Assembly: GCF_030272615.1 (NCBI RefSeq)
Contig: NC_081408.1
Coordinates: 201,276,341-201,340,340 of the forward strand
Length of the DNA stretch: 64,000 nt
Source of the DNA: Cryptomeria japonica
Lineage: Eukaryota > Streptophyta > Pinopsida > Cupressales > Cupressaceae
Direction: 5' to 3'
In this document: positions 32,590-43,092 of the stretch, piece after piece
Layout: each line of letters starts with the position of its first letter
Numbering within the stretch: the first letter of the stretch is position 1
Program-made: the position numbers and the translations under genes
Notes under the pieces: generated by a model
Databases searched by the model: none
What the model was told of the DNA's origin: nothing
What the model saw: only the letters and a program-made list of their open reading frames with translations

Positions 32590-33810
32590 TCAAGTGTAGT
32601 GTTTCTTCAAATGGATGTTGTTAGTTGGTTCGTCGAGCACATCTCCTTTTGAAGTTGTTAGCTGATAAGCACTTGATCCATAGGCTGATATGATGACATA
32701 GGGACCTAACCAGTTAGGTTCCAATTTTCCTTTCTTTTCCCAATCTTGTTGATTTCTAGGATTTTCCTTGAGTACTAAATCACCAATTTTAAAAATTCTG
32801 AGAATGACCTTGTGGTTGTAGCTTCTGCACATGCATTATTGATATGCATTGAGGTGAGTGTAGGCATGTTGGCATCTTTCATCAAGAATTTCTAGCTCTT
32901 GCAGTCCGTTGACTCGATACTCTTCATCTGGAATTAGGCCTTTCAAAGAAACTCTGAGAGATGGAATTTCTACCTCAAGGGGTAAAATTGCTTTTGATCC
33001 ATATACAAATGAATATGGTGTAGCTCCTATAGGTGTGCAGATGGTAGTTTTGTATGCCCAAAGTGCTGGATTGAGTTGTACATTCCAATCTTTGTCTGCA
33101 TCATTTACTATTTTCTTTATGATTTTAAATATTATTTTGTTGGATACTTTGGTCTGACCTTTCCCCTGTGGGTAGTAAGGTGCAGAGAAATGATGTTGGA
33201 TCTTGTATGTGTCACATAGTTCTCACACATCTTGGTTCTTGAAAGATCATCCATTATCTATGATGATGGAACTGGGAATGCCATATCTGTAGATTAGATA
33301 ATTAAGGATAAAAGAGGCAATTTGTTTCCCAGTCACTGTGGTCATGGGGACCGCTCTAATCCATTTGGTAAAATATTATGTTGTAGTTATAATGAACTTG
33401 TGTCCATTTGAAGATGAAGGATGAATTTTGCTGACTAAGTCTAGTCCCCACTGGCAAAAGGGCCAGGATGTTGTGAATGGCTGCAATTCCCGTGCTGGTG
33501 CATGTATAAGATTGCCATGGATTTGGCATTTAGGACACCTCTTTGCAAAATGGTAAGAGTCTTTTTCCATTGTTGGCCAGTAATATCCCATTCTCAGAAG
33601 TTTTTTAGCAAGAGTAGGACCACTTGAATGTGTGCCACAGATACCTTCGTGAAGCTCTTGTAAAGTGGAGTCAGATTCATTACGATCAAGGCAACGAAGA
33701 AGAGTACCATCTAGACCTTGACAGTACAGAGTATTAGCAGTGAGAGTATAACGGGCGACTTGCCGGATAAAGTTGCATTTTTGGTTTCAGGATAGGTCAA
33801 TGGGTAGGAT
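32590..33810 (-). pseudogene. Ty3 integrase, catalytically dead
   Basis: The N-terminal HHCC finger is seen from about 33670 (LHEGICGTHSSG … CPKCQIHG in 33591-33376). The core has the first Asp in the text QWGLDLV and the second in IIIDNG near 33260. The third acidic residue is gone: the usual GQxE position reads GQTKVSNK (Lys) near 33165. Stops lie near 33250, 33225 and 32833. The last 80 codons (32832-32590) match the C-terminal part (FKIGDLVLKENP, LEPNWLGPYVI) of Ty3 integrases without a chromodomain. Integration would require all three carboxylates, so the enzyme is inactive. Confidence 0.8.
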
Positions 33811-34064
33811 ATTGCTTTTAAGATAGTCCTACATCTGTTCATATAATGGATAGTCAGAACTGGTCAAGGCATAGATAACATGGGAATCAGAGTGGTCATA
33901 GGCTAGGGAGAACAGTTGCTCTACCAAAAACTCGTAACGACTCGTTGCTCTGGAATTTGCAGTAGTGAAGTGATAGTAGCCATTGCATCAGTTGCTCTAT
34001 TATCCAACCTTGGTATTTTCTCGAAGGTGATGTGTACAAAATATTGTTTGAAATCATCCACCAT

Positions 34065-34519
34065 TCATTTGTATGGTAGCAGCTTGTCGTCTTTTGTCTG
34101 ATAGTCATTGTTGATTTGATTGATGACTAGTTGCAAATCTCTGTAGACTTTTAATTCTGTGATTCTCCATTCCACGACCATTTTGATGCCTATAACTAGT
34201 GCCTCATATTCAATAACATTATTTGTGCATGGAAACACGAGCCTATAAGATCTTGGTATGGTGTGCCCGTCAGGAGTGATGAACAGGATGCCAGCACCTG
34301 AGCCATGTTGAGTATAGGATCCATTAAAGTATAGGGTCCATTGTTTGGTAGAAATAGCAAGAACATCCCTATCTAGAAATTCGATCTCCATTGGTTTTTT
34401 TCCTAGTAGCGGTGCTTCAACTAGTTGATCTGCAATTGCTAGTCCCTTGATAGCTCGTCGCTCTGTGTAGTGGATATCAAATTCACTAAGAATCATGACC
34501 CATTTAGCCAATCAGCCTA
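34065..34519 (-). pseudogene. Second (archaeal-type) RNase H of the Tat lineage
   Basis: A 148-codon frame at 34511-34065. The first residues (AKWVMILSEFDIHY) are the end of the RT-linked RNase H region; after a short spacer comes WTLYFNGSYTQHGSGAGI, then TNNVIEYEAL and VYRDLQLVINQ. The pattern is that of the extra RNase H in Tat/Ogre elements. The first catalytic Asp (normally YFDGS) is Asn here, a G-to-A type change, while the Glu in EYEAL and the Asp in RDLQL remain. The C-terminus is cut by frame breaks. It confirms lineage but is probably inactive. Confidence 0.8.
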
Positions 34520-35717
34520 TAAGAGCTGCTTTGCTGAGCAAATATTTGAGAGGATCAATTTTTACCACTAGCTTAATTATGTGAGCTAGCATGTAATGCT
34601 AGAACTTTTGAGAAGCAAATACCACTGTTAGACAAGCCTTCTCAATGAATGTATAGTTGAGTTCATATCCGTTTAATGTCCTGCTGATGTAATAGACAGC
34701 TCATTCCTTGCCTTATTGATCTTCTTATGCTAATAATGGCCCCAACGATATATCTATTGTTGAAATGTAGAGAATGAGTGGCTTCCCTGCTATTGGTGGT
34801 ACTAGAATTGGTGGGTTCATTAGATATTGCTTGATTTGATAGAATGATTCTGCACATTTGTCTTCCCATCTAAATGGTACATTTTTATGTAGTAAATGAT
34901 TGAATTTCTGCTAGTTGAGCGATGAATCTCCTGATTGACTGGAGCTATCCTTGTAGAGATATGAGTTGGCTGATGTTCTTTGGTGGTGGCATCTCCATTA
35001 TGTCTTGTACCTTTGCTGGATCCACTTCAATGCCCTTTGCTAAAACTATGTAGCCTAGTAACTTGCCTGATGTAACCTCGAAGACACACTTGTTAGGATT
35101 GAGCCTGACTTGGAATTTCTCCAATCTGTCAAAAATCTTTTCTAAGATGCTTAGATGTTCTGCTCGGGTAAATGATTTAGCTAGTAAATCATCCACATAG
35201 TCCTCCATGAAGGTATGCATCATGTCATGAAAGATTATTGTCATTTCTCGTTGATAAGTTGGCCCAACATTCTTTAAGCCAAATGGCATGACATTCCAAC
35301 AGTACATTCCCCAAGTACAGGTGAACATTGTTGTATCTTGATCCTCTAGGGCTATCTTGATTTGATTATAGCCCAAAAACCATCCATTAGTGATAGCATT
35401 GCATGGCCTGCTGTGAGGTCTACAATTATGTCGATACTAGGCAAAGGAAAGTCATCCTTTGGACAGGCTTTGTTGACATCTCTAAAATAGGTGCATATCC
35501 TAATAGTGCCATTTGGTTTAGATACTAGTACGATGTTGGAAATCCATTTAGCATAGTCGATAGGTCGAATAAATTTGACATCTAATAGTTTCTTCAGCTC
35601 AGCTTTGACCATGAGTGCTACATGTGGATTCATCTTTCTTAATTTTTGCTTGACTGGTTTAGCTCCTGGAGTAATGGCTAAGTGATGCATGATTAACTGT
35701 GGATCAATCTCAGGCAT
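34520..35717 (-). pseudogene. Ty3 reverse transcriptase and RNase H, frameshifted
   Basis: Two overlapping frames, 35717-35352 and 35376-34945, together cover RT: IRPIDYAKWISNIVLVSKPNG, the motif SLMDGF (usually FMDGY), then GLKNVGPTYQ and the active-site box EDYVDDLL with both Asp residues present, and LLGYIVLAKGIEVDP. A frameshift near 35360 separates palm subdomains. 34944-34520 is the degraded connection/RNase H part, with several stops. This is the only Ty3 pol in the window and so the model for a helper of the non-autonomous Tat relatives, though this copy cannot act. Confidence 0.82.
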
Positions 35718-36895
35718 ATCTGCATATGACCAAGTAAAGTTGATCTACATTTCTTTGAAAAATTGGATAAACTCTGATTTTTCTTCCTCTGTCAAAGATT
35801 CTGCAAGGTGTATGTTTTTGGCTACTTCTGTTGTACCAATGTTGATTGATTGAGTGGGCTCAATCAATATGGGTGATCGCTCTTGATAAAGTTTAGGAAG
35901 AGTGTCAAGCCTCCCATCTTTAGGTGCCTTAAAAAGGTTTTCACCCTCAGATGCATCCTTTATTTTTACTTTTTGTGATCTATTGCTGCCATTGACTGGT
36001 TTTCAGTAGTAGATCCTTTATTTTGTTCATTTTTGTGACTGAGAGACTTGGCACTCCCCTGATTGAAGATGTCATTACTTTGTTCATTGGTAGAGTCTAT
36101 TTTTGGGTTAATGGTACACAAGTAATGGATAATAGATTCATCATTTGGGAAAATTGGTATGCCATGATTTTCAAGTTCGTCCCAGTCTATGAGGTCAGGA
36201 AAGATAAGTGGTAAAAAGTCATTAGGTGGATCAAGTTCAGTTGTTGTAAGTGTTAGGATGGAGGGATCATCATGGTTATTCGGGATATTAAATAAGTTAA
36301 GGATTTCATCAAGGTCTTCGATGGTATCATCTTTTGTGTAGACTTGCTCGTAATGTCACTGCTCATTTTCTTTGGCATCATAGATATTTTGTGGACCAAA
36401 TTCAAGTAATCTAGGTTCTGTGTCATGTTCTTCTTGAGAGATAGGTGTATGATTGTCATTTGTAGCAATATCTTCAGTAACATTAGAACAGCCACCCCAT
36501 TCATAGTCATTTGAATCAGTCTCAGAGGTATTATCGCAGATTCAAGTAGTGTTGTGGATGGGTATGTTGTAGGGTGAAAACAAGACTTTGATGATTGATA
36601 CAAGTCTGATAGTTTTCTCTGATTGTGTGTTAGATCCTGCTTCCACTCTTTGCATTTGTTCATATACTATCTCTCCCTATGGAGGAATGATGTTATCAGG
36701 AGGTGATTCCTCTTTGTTGGATATTGGTTCTTGAACATGATTTACTTTTGCAGTAGATGCTTCCTTCTTTTGATTGATGGGCTTCCCTTGATGTTGCTTT
36801 CTTTCTTGATATTCTCGTTCTTTATGTATTGTCTCTACTGATTGAAATAGTGCTTCCTGCCATGAGTCCTCCTTGTATTTATTCTTTGCCTTCCA
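35718..36895 (-). pseudogene. Acidic linker between G-patch and RT
   Basis: Broken coding region. A frame read from about 36340 to 36010 has a conserved-looking acidic text (IPNNHDDPSILTLTTTELDPP, LIDWDELENHG) of the kind that precedes RT in Tat elements. The 136-codon frame at 36663-36253 is probably out of frame with it. Frame changes at both ends leave it untranslatable. I know no function for this linker. Confidence 0.45.
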
Positions 36896-38146
36896 CTAAA
36901 GTTTTTGGTATTTGCTTGGTGTCTTCCTGGGCGGTAGAGTGTGTTCATAGCCCAATCTTGTTTTGTCTTTACTGAATTGTGAAGGAGGATCTAATGGTTC
37001 TATGACACCTTCCTGACGCTTGGCAATAGGTCCTTTGCCATTGTATCCCATTTGTTGCATTATTAAGTAGCCTTTTCCATACAGGTGTGTTGGTATAGCT
37101 ACCTCCATAGTAGCCACTCTATCTTCTTCCTTATCCTTGTATAGCCAACTAAGGATGTCTTTTTCCTCTAATTCATGTGCTAGAGTGCCTAGTTGGATAA
37201 ATTTGCCATCAAACTTGGTGATGGGCTATGTTGCTTGATGTATTGATGTTGTAGGTAATCCATGAGATTTAGGCAATGCTGGTAATTTGGATAAACATAA
37301 AGGTTCCAAAGAGTATTCTCCCATGCCTTTCTCTTTGATTTTCATTTTCTGCTTGAAATCCATAGATAGCGATTTAGACTTTTCTTGCTGAATAGTTGGT
37401 GTTGAGGAACTTTGTTTTTCTCTATTATGTGGAACCAAGCTGTCTTGGGCTGCCCCCATAGCATTACAATGTTGAAATGGGTTATGATCTGCTGATATAG
37501 AAATCTCCTATCCACTGTAGGGGAACTTAACACACTGGTGATAAGTAGAAGGTACTGCTTGCATTTCATGTATCCAAGGTCGACCCAATAAGATATTATA
37601 TGTGATATCTATGTCTAAGACTTGGCACATAGTGTCCTTTTCTATTGGTCCTACTTGAATTGGTAACATTACTGTTCCTTTGGATGAACTTTCTTCATCA
37701 TCATATGCTTTGATAGTGATCATTTTGCATGGATCAATAGATTGCTCAGAGAAGCCTAATGCACGGATAAGTTTCAAGGTACAGATACTGAGTCCAACTC
37801 CTCCATCTATTAATACTCTTTTGACTCGGTGCTTATAGAACAAGACTTCAATGTGGAGTGGAGTATTGTGTGGATGGATCAATGATATATTATCATGCTC
37901 AGAAAAGGTAAGATTATGAAGCCCTGTCATATGAGCCACTATGGATTGGAATTTATCAACATCTAGATCTTGAGGTACATTTGTTTCCAATAGTGCTTGT
38001 TCTAAGATGTCTTTGTGTTTTGGCAAAAGTTTCAGCAACTCCAGTATAGATATTTGAGCAGGATTTTTGCGCAGTTGACTGACTAGATCATATTGAATTT
38101 TGGGTATGGTGTTTGTTGTTGATGTATGCTCCTTCAAGACATATCT
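36896..38146 (-). pseudogene. Aspartic protease and G-patch region of the Ty3 element
   Basis: Same frame as gag. 38137-37508: YDLVSQLRKNPAQISILELL leader, then the protease with RVLIDGGVGLSICTLK (D-G-G instead of D-T/S-G, as in Tat elements), ILLGRPWIHEMQAVPSTYH at its end. 37459-37226 is a linker; 37117-36896 holds a G-patch-like segment (MGYNGKGPIAKRQEGVIEPL). Stops near 37508 and 37226 interrupt. The same order (leader, protease, G-patch) is found in the element at 16903-25323. G-patches bind nucleic acid or helicases in other retroelements; the role here is inference. Confidence 0.75.
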
Positions 38147-40133
38147 TTAAGGTCTGGTTGATACATTGATGGATTCATGTTCACGCTTGTCTTTGATTGT
38201 GATGACGTTTACTTGATTGTCCTTGACTGATATATGATTGATGGTGTTATTGAATATGTGATTGATACAAGCTCCACATGTATCATTTGAGGTTGAAGCT
38301 CCATCCTTGTTGTAGTTTGGAAGAGGATTCTTAAAGGCTCCATGGTCACTGTTTGTCTTGAGACCATAGACTGTTAAATCGCCTCTATCAATCACGTCTT
38401 GAACAATGTTTTTCAATCTCATGCAATCATTTGTTTGATAACCTTTTTTGTGATGAAAATCACAAAAGTGTGAGTCATTCCACCAGGGCGGTTTGATTTG
38501 TGGTTCAAAGTTGTTGATCGTTGGTAAGGAGATAATTTTGTTTGCCAGGAGTTCTCTGAATGCTGACTCCAATCATTGCCCTAGTGGTGTGTAAATGTGT
38601 TTTGGAAAGTTGTTGGTGTTACCTTGTGAGTTTGTATTAGGTCCTCAATTGGTGTTATTGCTTTGGGTATTGTTGGTGTTGTTTGCATTGAGATGATCTT
38701 GATTGGTATTTGGTGCATAAGTTTTAGTGCCTTGGTTAGCACCTTTTGGATTCTTTATAGCTTGAGGATTACCTGATAATGCTAGCACTGTTTTCTTGGA
38801 TTTTGCATCATTTGATTTGTTTCCTCCTTCATTTCCAGTGCTTTTGTTTTTGGTCCAGAATATGGATTTGTCTAAGTTGTTGTTTGGGTTGTTGTAGTTG
38901 GATGAATTTGTTCCTTCTTTGAAGAATTTCAATCTTCCTTTCTTGACACATGCCTCCTCTACTTGGATGCCATTTTCAATCAATTTGGCAAAAGATGGTA
39001 TGCATTGAAGTTTGAGGATGTAACTCATCTCACTATTCAAGTTGTCGATGAAAATTTCCATCTTTTCTTTTTCGGGCACATCTCGAGGATATCTCAAAAC
39101 CATACGTCACCAACGTTGAAGAAATACCATGAATGTTTCATTGTTTTTCTGCTTGGTGTTATAGACATCTAGCATGGTGATAGTGCGTTGAATGTTGTAG
39201 GAATATTGTGTTATGAATTTGTTGACTAATTCATCAAATGATCTGATAGGAGGTGTGATTTTGGATAACCATTCCATTGTTTGTCCTCCCAAGCTTCTGG
39301 GGAATAACCTCATCAAATAGGTGTCATCATGGGAAAATTCAAGACTCATAGTACAAAATTCCCGAACATGATCACAAGGATCACTTTTCCCATCATATTT
39401 GTCAAATTTGGGAATACCTAAGTTTGGGGGAAAAGGTACCATGTTTAACCGTCTGTCAAAAGGATAAAGACAAATTTTAGTCAAGGAATACCATACTGTT
39501 GTCCCTTGTTGCATGTCTTGCAACATTTGCATTTGTTGAGTGAGAGAAATCAAAGGTGCATTTTCCTATCAAGGAAAGAATTCTTCCCTCACATTATTTC
39601 TAAGTTGGAATGGCGTGTTCAGGGGTATGTTTTGCTCAGGGATGTTTTTCTTGGGAAAATTCTGTTCTGGTAGATTTTGCTCAGGTATGTTTTGTTCAGG
39701 GTCACATGCTTCCTCCTCTCTTTGTCGTTCTTGATAATCATACTATTGAGATCTTGTTCTAAATATGTCAGTATCAAAGTCATTAGGGAGCTTAACTCCT
39801 TTGATTGTGAGCATGAGTATAGTATTTTCTTTGTCATTTTCCATGAGTCTTTCTACAAGTTTTTGAAATGAAGCACTTTCTTGACACTCTTGGAGGAGAT
39901 CCTCAGAAATTTCAGTGTCTTCTAGATTTGGACACTCGAAAGGATTTGATAATCTTCGATCCATGCTGAACTGGTTACATTTCACTTTGTTTGTTTCATT
40001 GAGAGCGAGTAACAATAGGCATCTAGTAGAAACTTTCTGTGACAAAGTGAATGAACTCCTCTTCGATGTGTTGCTCAGGGGTTGGTGGTTCAAATTGAGG
40101 TATATCGTAAGTGATGCACACTTTAGGGAATAA
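38147..40133 (-). pseudogene. Ty3 gag of the Tat lineage
   Basis: One frame from the ATG at 40093 through pieces at 39553-39107, 39103-38645 and 38572-38147, separated by single stops (for example TGA near 39105 inside QRW-RMVLRYP, which fits CGA to TGA). The capsid-like retrotransposon gag domain spans 39480-38950 (IPKFDKYDGKSDPCDHVREF, WLSKITPPIRSFDELVNKF). Near the C-terminus is the Tat-type Cys/His cluster CDFHHKKGYQTNDC with LKNIVQDVIDRG, related to that of family A. The region 39740-39560 encodes repeated PEQN motifs. Gag would form particles and bind RNA. Confidence 0.78.
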
Positions 40134-40870
40134 GGCCGGATTGATCTTTCCTCCTTGATTTAGGAATTAACTGAATGCTGATTTTTGACAGAATGCTCTA
40201 CTCCTCAAAGGTTCCTTGTCAAATTCATTGGTTTTGTCTTGAAGATACAAGTGCATATGATGAAGGAATGTTTGATGAGATTTGAAGAGTTGGCGATTGA
40301 TGTATAAAAATTTATTCCTTTTGGCAAGTTTCAGAGAACTGGGTTGTTGTTTCCTTAACTTAGTATTATGATAAATACTCTTTCTTCTCAAAATATGAGG
40401 ATTAGTCATGCACAAGCGCTCAATGGTTTCCTTTGATTTGTTTTGGATTTAGTTATCTTGTTTGGAAACTCAAGTTTTACTTTATCAAATGAAGGTTTAG
40501 ATGCCCCCTCACAACAAAGCATGTCAAATGATATGGAATAGGAGCTTTCCCGATATGGAAACTCGATTTGACAACTCAGAGTTTAAAACAAGTGTGTTTT
40601 TGGATAGAAATCCGTTCGATTGAAGGACCTATTGATACTTGTGATGATGTTTCCTGATTTTGATAGGAGAGATGTGTTTTATCTTCTGACTAGTTTTCAG
40701 ATTTTGACAACTTTGTTTTATGGAGAACTTGCTTTTGGAGTAGTTTTGATGCTTCGATTTGATTTTTTGTTTGATGAAGTTCAAGCTGAGGAAGGAAATC
40801 TTCCTAAACTGTTTCCAGATTTTTCAAAAATACCTTCTGTTTTGCTCCTTGTTTTCTCAATTTTTGCTAC

Positions 40871-41232
40871 GCGCTAAGAAAAAAATGCAATGCGCTAGTA
40901 AATTTCCTCAACATGCTAGAGAATAGACTACATGCGCTAAGCTACCCTCTGTGATGCGCTAACTAGTTGTTATGAATTTGTTCTAGTTTAAAAGGTTATG
41001 CGCTAATATGGGCTACCAATGTACTAACTATTGGTCTCTATGCGCTAATTCTTGATCCTTACGTGCTAAGCTGTTGCTTCAACGCGCCAGAATATTTCCA
41101 AAAAGCGCTAAGTTTAAAATGCTAGTGTTGGATTTTGATGAAGCGCTAAAGTTCAGAGTGAATGCGCTAAAGTGAAGTTTGAGTGCGCTAAAAGATGGTT
41201 TCTATGCGCTAAGAAGTTGCTCTTACGCGCTA
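40871..41232. repeat. Array 1 of GCGCTAA motifs spaced 21 bp apart
   Basis: Core starts at 40871, 40892, 40913, 40934, 40956, 41000, 41021, 41042, 41063, 41084, 41105, 41143, 41164, 41185, 41206 and 41227. Steps are 21 bp except 22, 44 and 38. The consensus A(T/C)GCGCTAA is conserved; the 12-13 bases between cores are not. Confidence 0.85.
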
Positions 41233-42751
41233 GACTGCCCTGATAGTTTTGACTTGGTGGTTTTTCTGCAATTTTTAGATTTTATTTTCAATGATGATGG
41301 ATGATTTTCTGAAGTAATAAATGAAAGCACGACACAAAAGAAGTAACCATTTTGCTTAGTCTAAACAATGAGTGTATGTTCTGCAAGGATGTGTTCAAAT
41401 CCCCAATGTTTTAATAGATTTATATACAACAATATATAATTCAGTTAGACTCTTTATTCAAGGTTCATAAGTAATATCATAGCCCACTAGTCTCAATACT
41501 CCGTCAACTCAAACAACCTTGTCACCCTTAGGGGGTGTCCATTTTTTTGCGTTTTGTGAGAAATTAACCCAAAGTGAATTGCTTCACAATTGAGTAGTTA
41601 TCTTGGGAGATATATGGTGAGCAACCTTGGGGGCAGATTCTTCCCCACCCTTGCACTATGATATTACAAATATTTGGATACTGACTCGGCTCAAAGTTTT
41701 TATGCTATAGTTCATAATCAGGCTTCCTATTCATCTATCGGTGATAAAATACCTCAGGAGGCTTCCCAACCTTTAGAACAAAGGCTTTATGTATCTCAAG
41801 GATATTGGGGGAAGGCTAATCACTGCGTGCAACCATTGAAAAGGACTTTTGTCACTTTCCACTTTTGATTATAGTGGGTTGGAGAACTTGGCATCAAAGC
41901 CATTTCGCACTTAGGTCATTCCCTTCACACCGACCAAATAATGGCTTTAAGAGTTTTTCAACCCCTCGAGAAGGCGGTCCTGCTAAAGGATTTAATTCAA
42001 TAAACACTGAAAGCATAAGAGTGGTCTAGTTTTTTTGATTACCCAGTAAAGGGGAGAGCATATTCCTACCACTTTTGCAACAAAGCAAACAAGTGTTCTT
42101 TTTAACTTTTTATTGCAATGATTTGGTAAAATATATATGGAGATGTTGCTCCACAAAAGCATGGTGTTTATTTTATCCCTTCAAAGCAATTATTTTGTGA
42201 TCTAGTAAAGGAACCTGGTCAACAAAGCAAAATTCTGATTTGGCATCAACAAAATAAAATCAGCAAAAGGGGAAGATCTTCCCTTTTTAACTTCAAACAC
42301 AAATTTAAACAAGTGTGGTTCTTTTTTTCTTGCAAAAATTGAAATTGATCCTTTTATGCACCAAATGATGGTGAGGTTCTTTTTAAAGCTCTTTGTTTGC
42401 AAAAGTAAAAAGATTGCCTTGTTCTTTTTATAGCCCAAAGTGAAAACTTTTCTCCTCAGAAAGAAAGAAAGATATTTTTGTTGTTCTTTTTATTTGCCCA
42501 AAATAAAGATGAGTTTAATTTATCCAAACAAGAATTAAAAGACTTTAAATTTCTAACTAACTTAGCTAATTTAGTAAAAAAAATTTAAACTATTGTAACT
42601 CTTAAAATAAAATGAGCTCCACCTGCAAGAAACTGTCAGAAATCCTGCAAAATATCAATTAAAATAGTTAGAAAAACCTTGGCTTTTGAGGACTTCTACA
42701 AGTCTAAATTTAATCTTGGTTATAATTTAATTTTTGCCTTCTATCTGTGAT

Positions 42752-43026
42752 GCGCTACAAAAAAGACTGTATGCACTACAGGATAACCGGGATGCTCTAT
42801 CGGACAAAGCCGATGCGCTGAGATGTTTTCTGAATGGGCTGCTCTATTAAGTTCCCATGCCGAGACCTACAGGAAAAATGTTAAAAACTCTATGCGCTAA
42901 GGGACGGTTTGCACGCACTAGGAAATGAGTCCCACACACTGAAAAGTATACTGGATGTGCTATAATGTTAACCTGATGTGCTGAGGGATGTTCCCCACGT
43001 ATTGATTCATGTTTCCCATGTACCTA
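42752..43026. repeat. Array 2 of the same 21-bp-phased motif, more diverged
   Basis: Core starts at 42752, 42773, 42794, 42815, 42836, about 42859, 42894, 42915, 42936, 42957, 42978, 42999 and about 43021. Steps are 21 bp, with breaks of 23 and 35. Cores vary (GCGCTA, GCACTA, GTGCTA, GCGCTG), mostly by C/T or G/A changes. The array ends close to the primer site. Confidence 0.75.
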
Positions 43027-43060
43027 CAAAAGTGGTTAGATTCAAAAACCGATTTGATTA

Positions 43061-43088
43061 ATGGGGTTAAGCTCCATGATGGGCACCA
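43061..43088 (-). other. Extended tRNA-Lys primer binding site of the Ty3 element
   Basis: - strand TGGTGCCCATCATGGAGC, continuing TTAACCCCAT, four bases (TTTC) inside LTR-T. It matches the complement of tRNA-Lys for about 26 nt, and nearly every difference is C to T or G to A. Same primer and same 4-nt spacer length as the family A site at 12771-12807. Confidence 0.7.
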
Positions 43089-43092
43089 GAAA

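Larger units (their letters stand above)
40134..43060 (-). other. Long 5' leader of the Ty3 element
   Basis: About 2.9 kb between primer site and gag with no supported gene. It contains the two phased arrays (40871-41232 and 42752-43026). 41400-42060 resembles, loosely, the family A leader (for example the CACTTAGGTCATTC block near 41910 against 11811). Frames at 40167-40415, 40620-40877, 41674-41868 and 42202-42438 have no recognisable domain. Confidence 0.6.

Noticed and set aside
40871-41232. CRISPR-like array
   Set aside because: Repeats are 8 bp on a 21-bp pitch in a plant retroelement leader; there are no cas genes and the repeat length is wrong.
41400-42720. Coding gene in the Ty3 leader
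   Set aside because: Only short frames on either strand without motifs; loose similarity to the non-coding family A leader instead.
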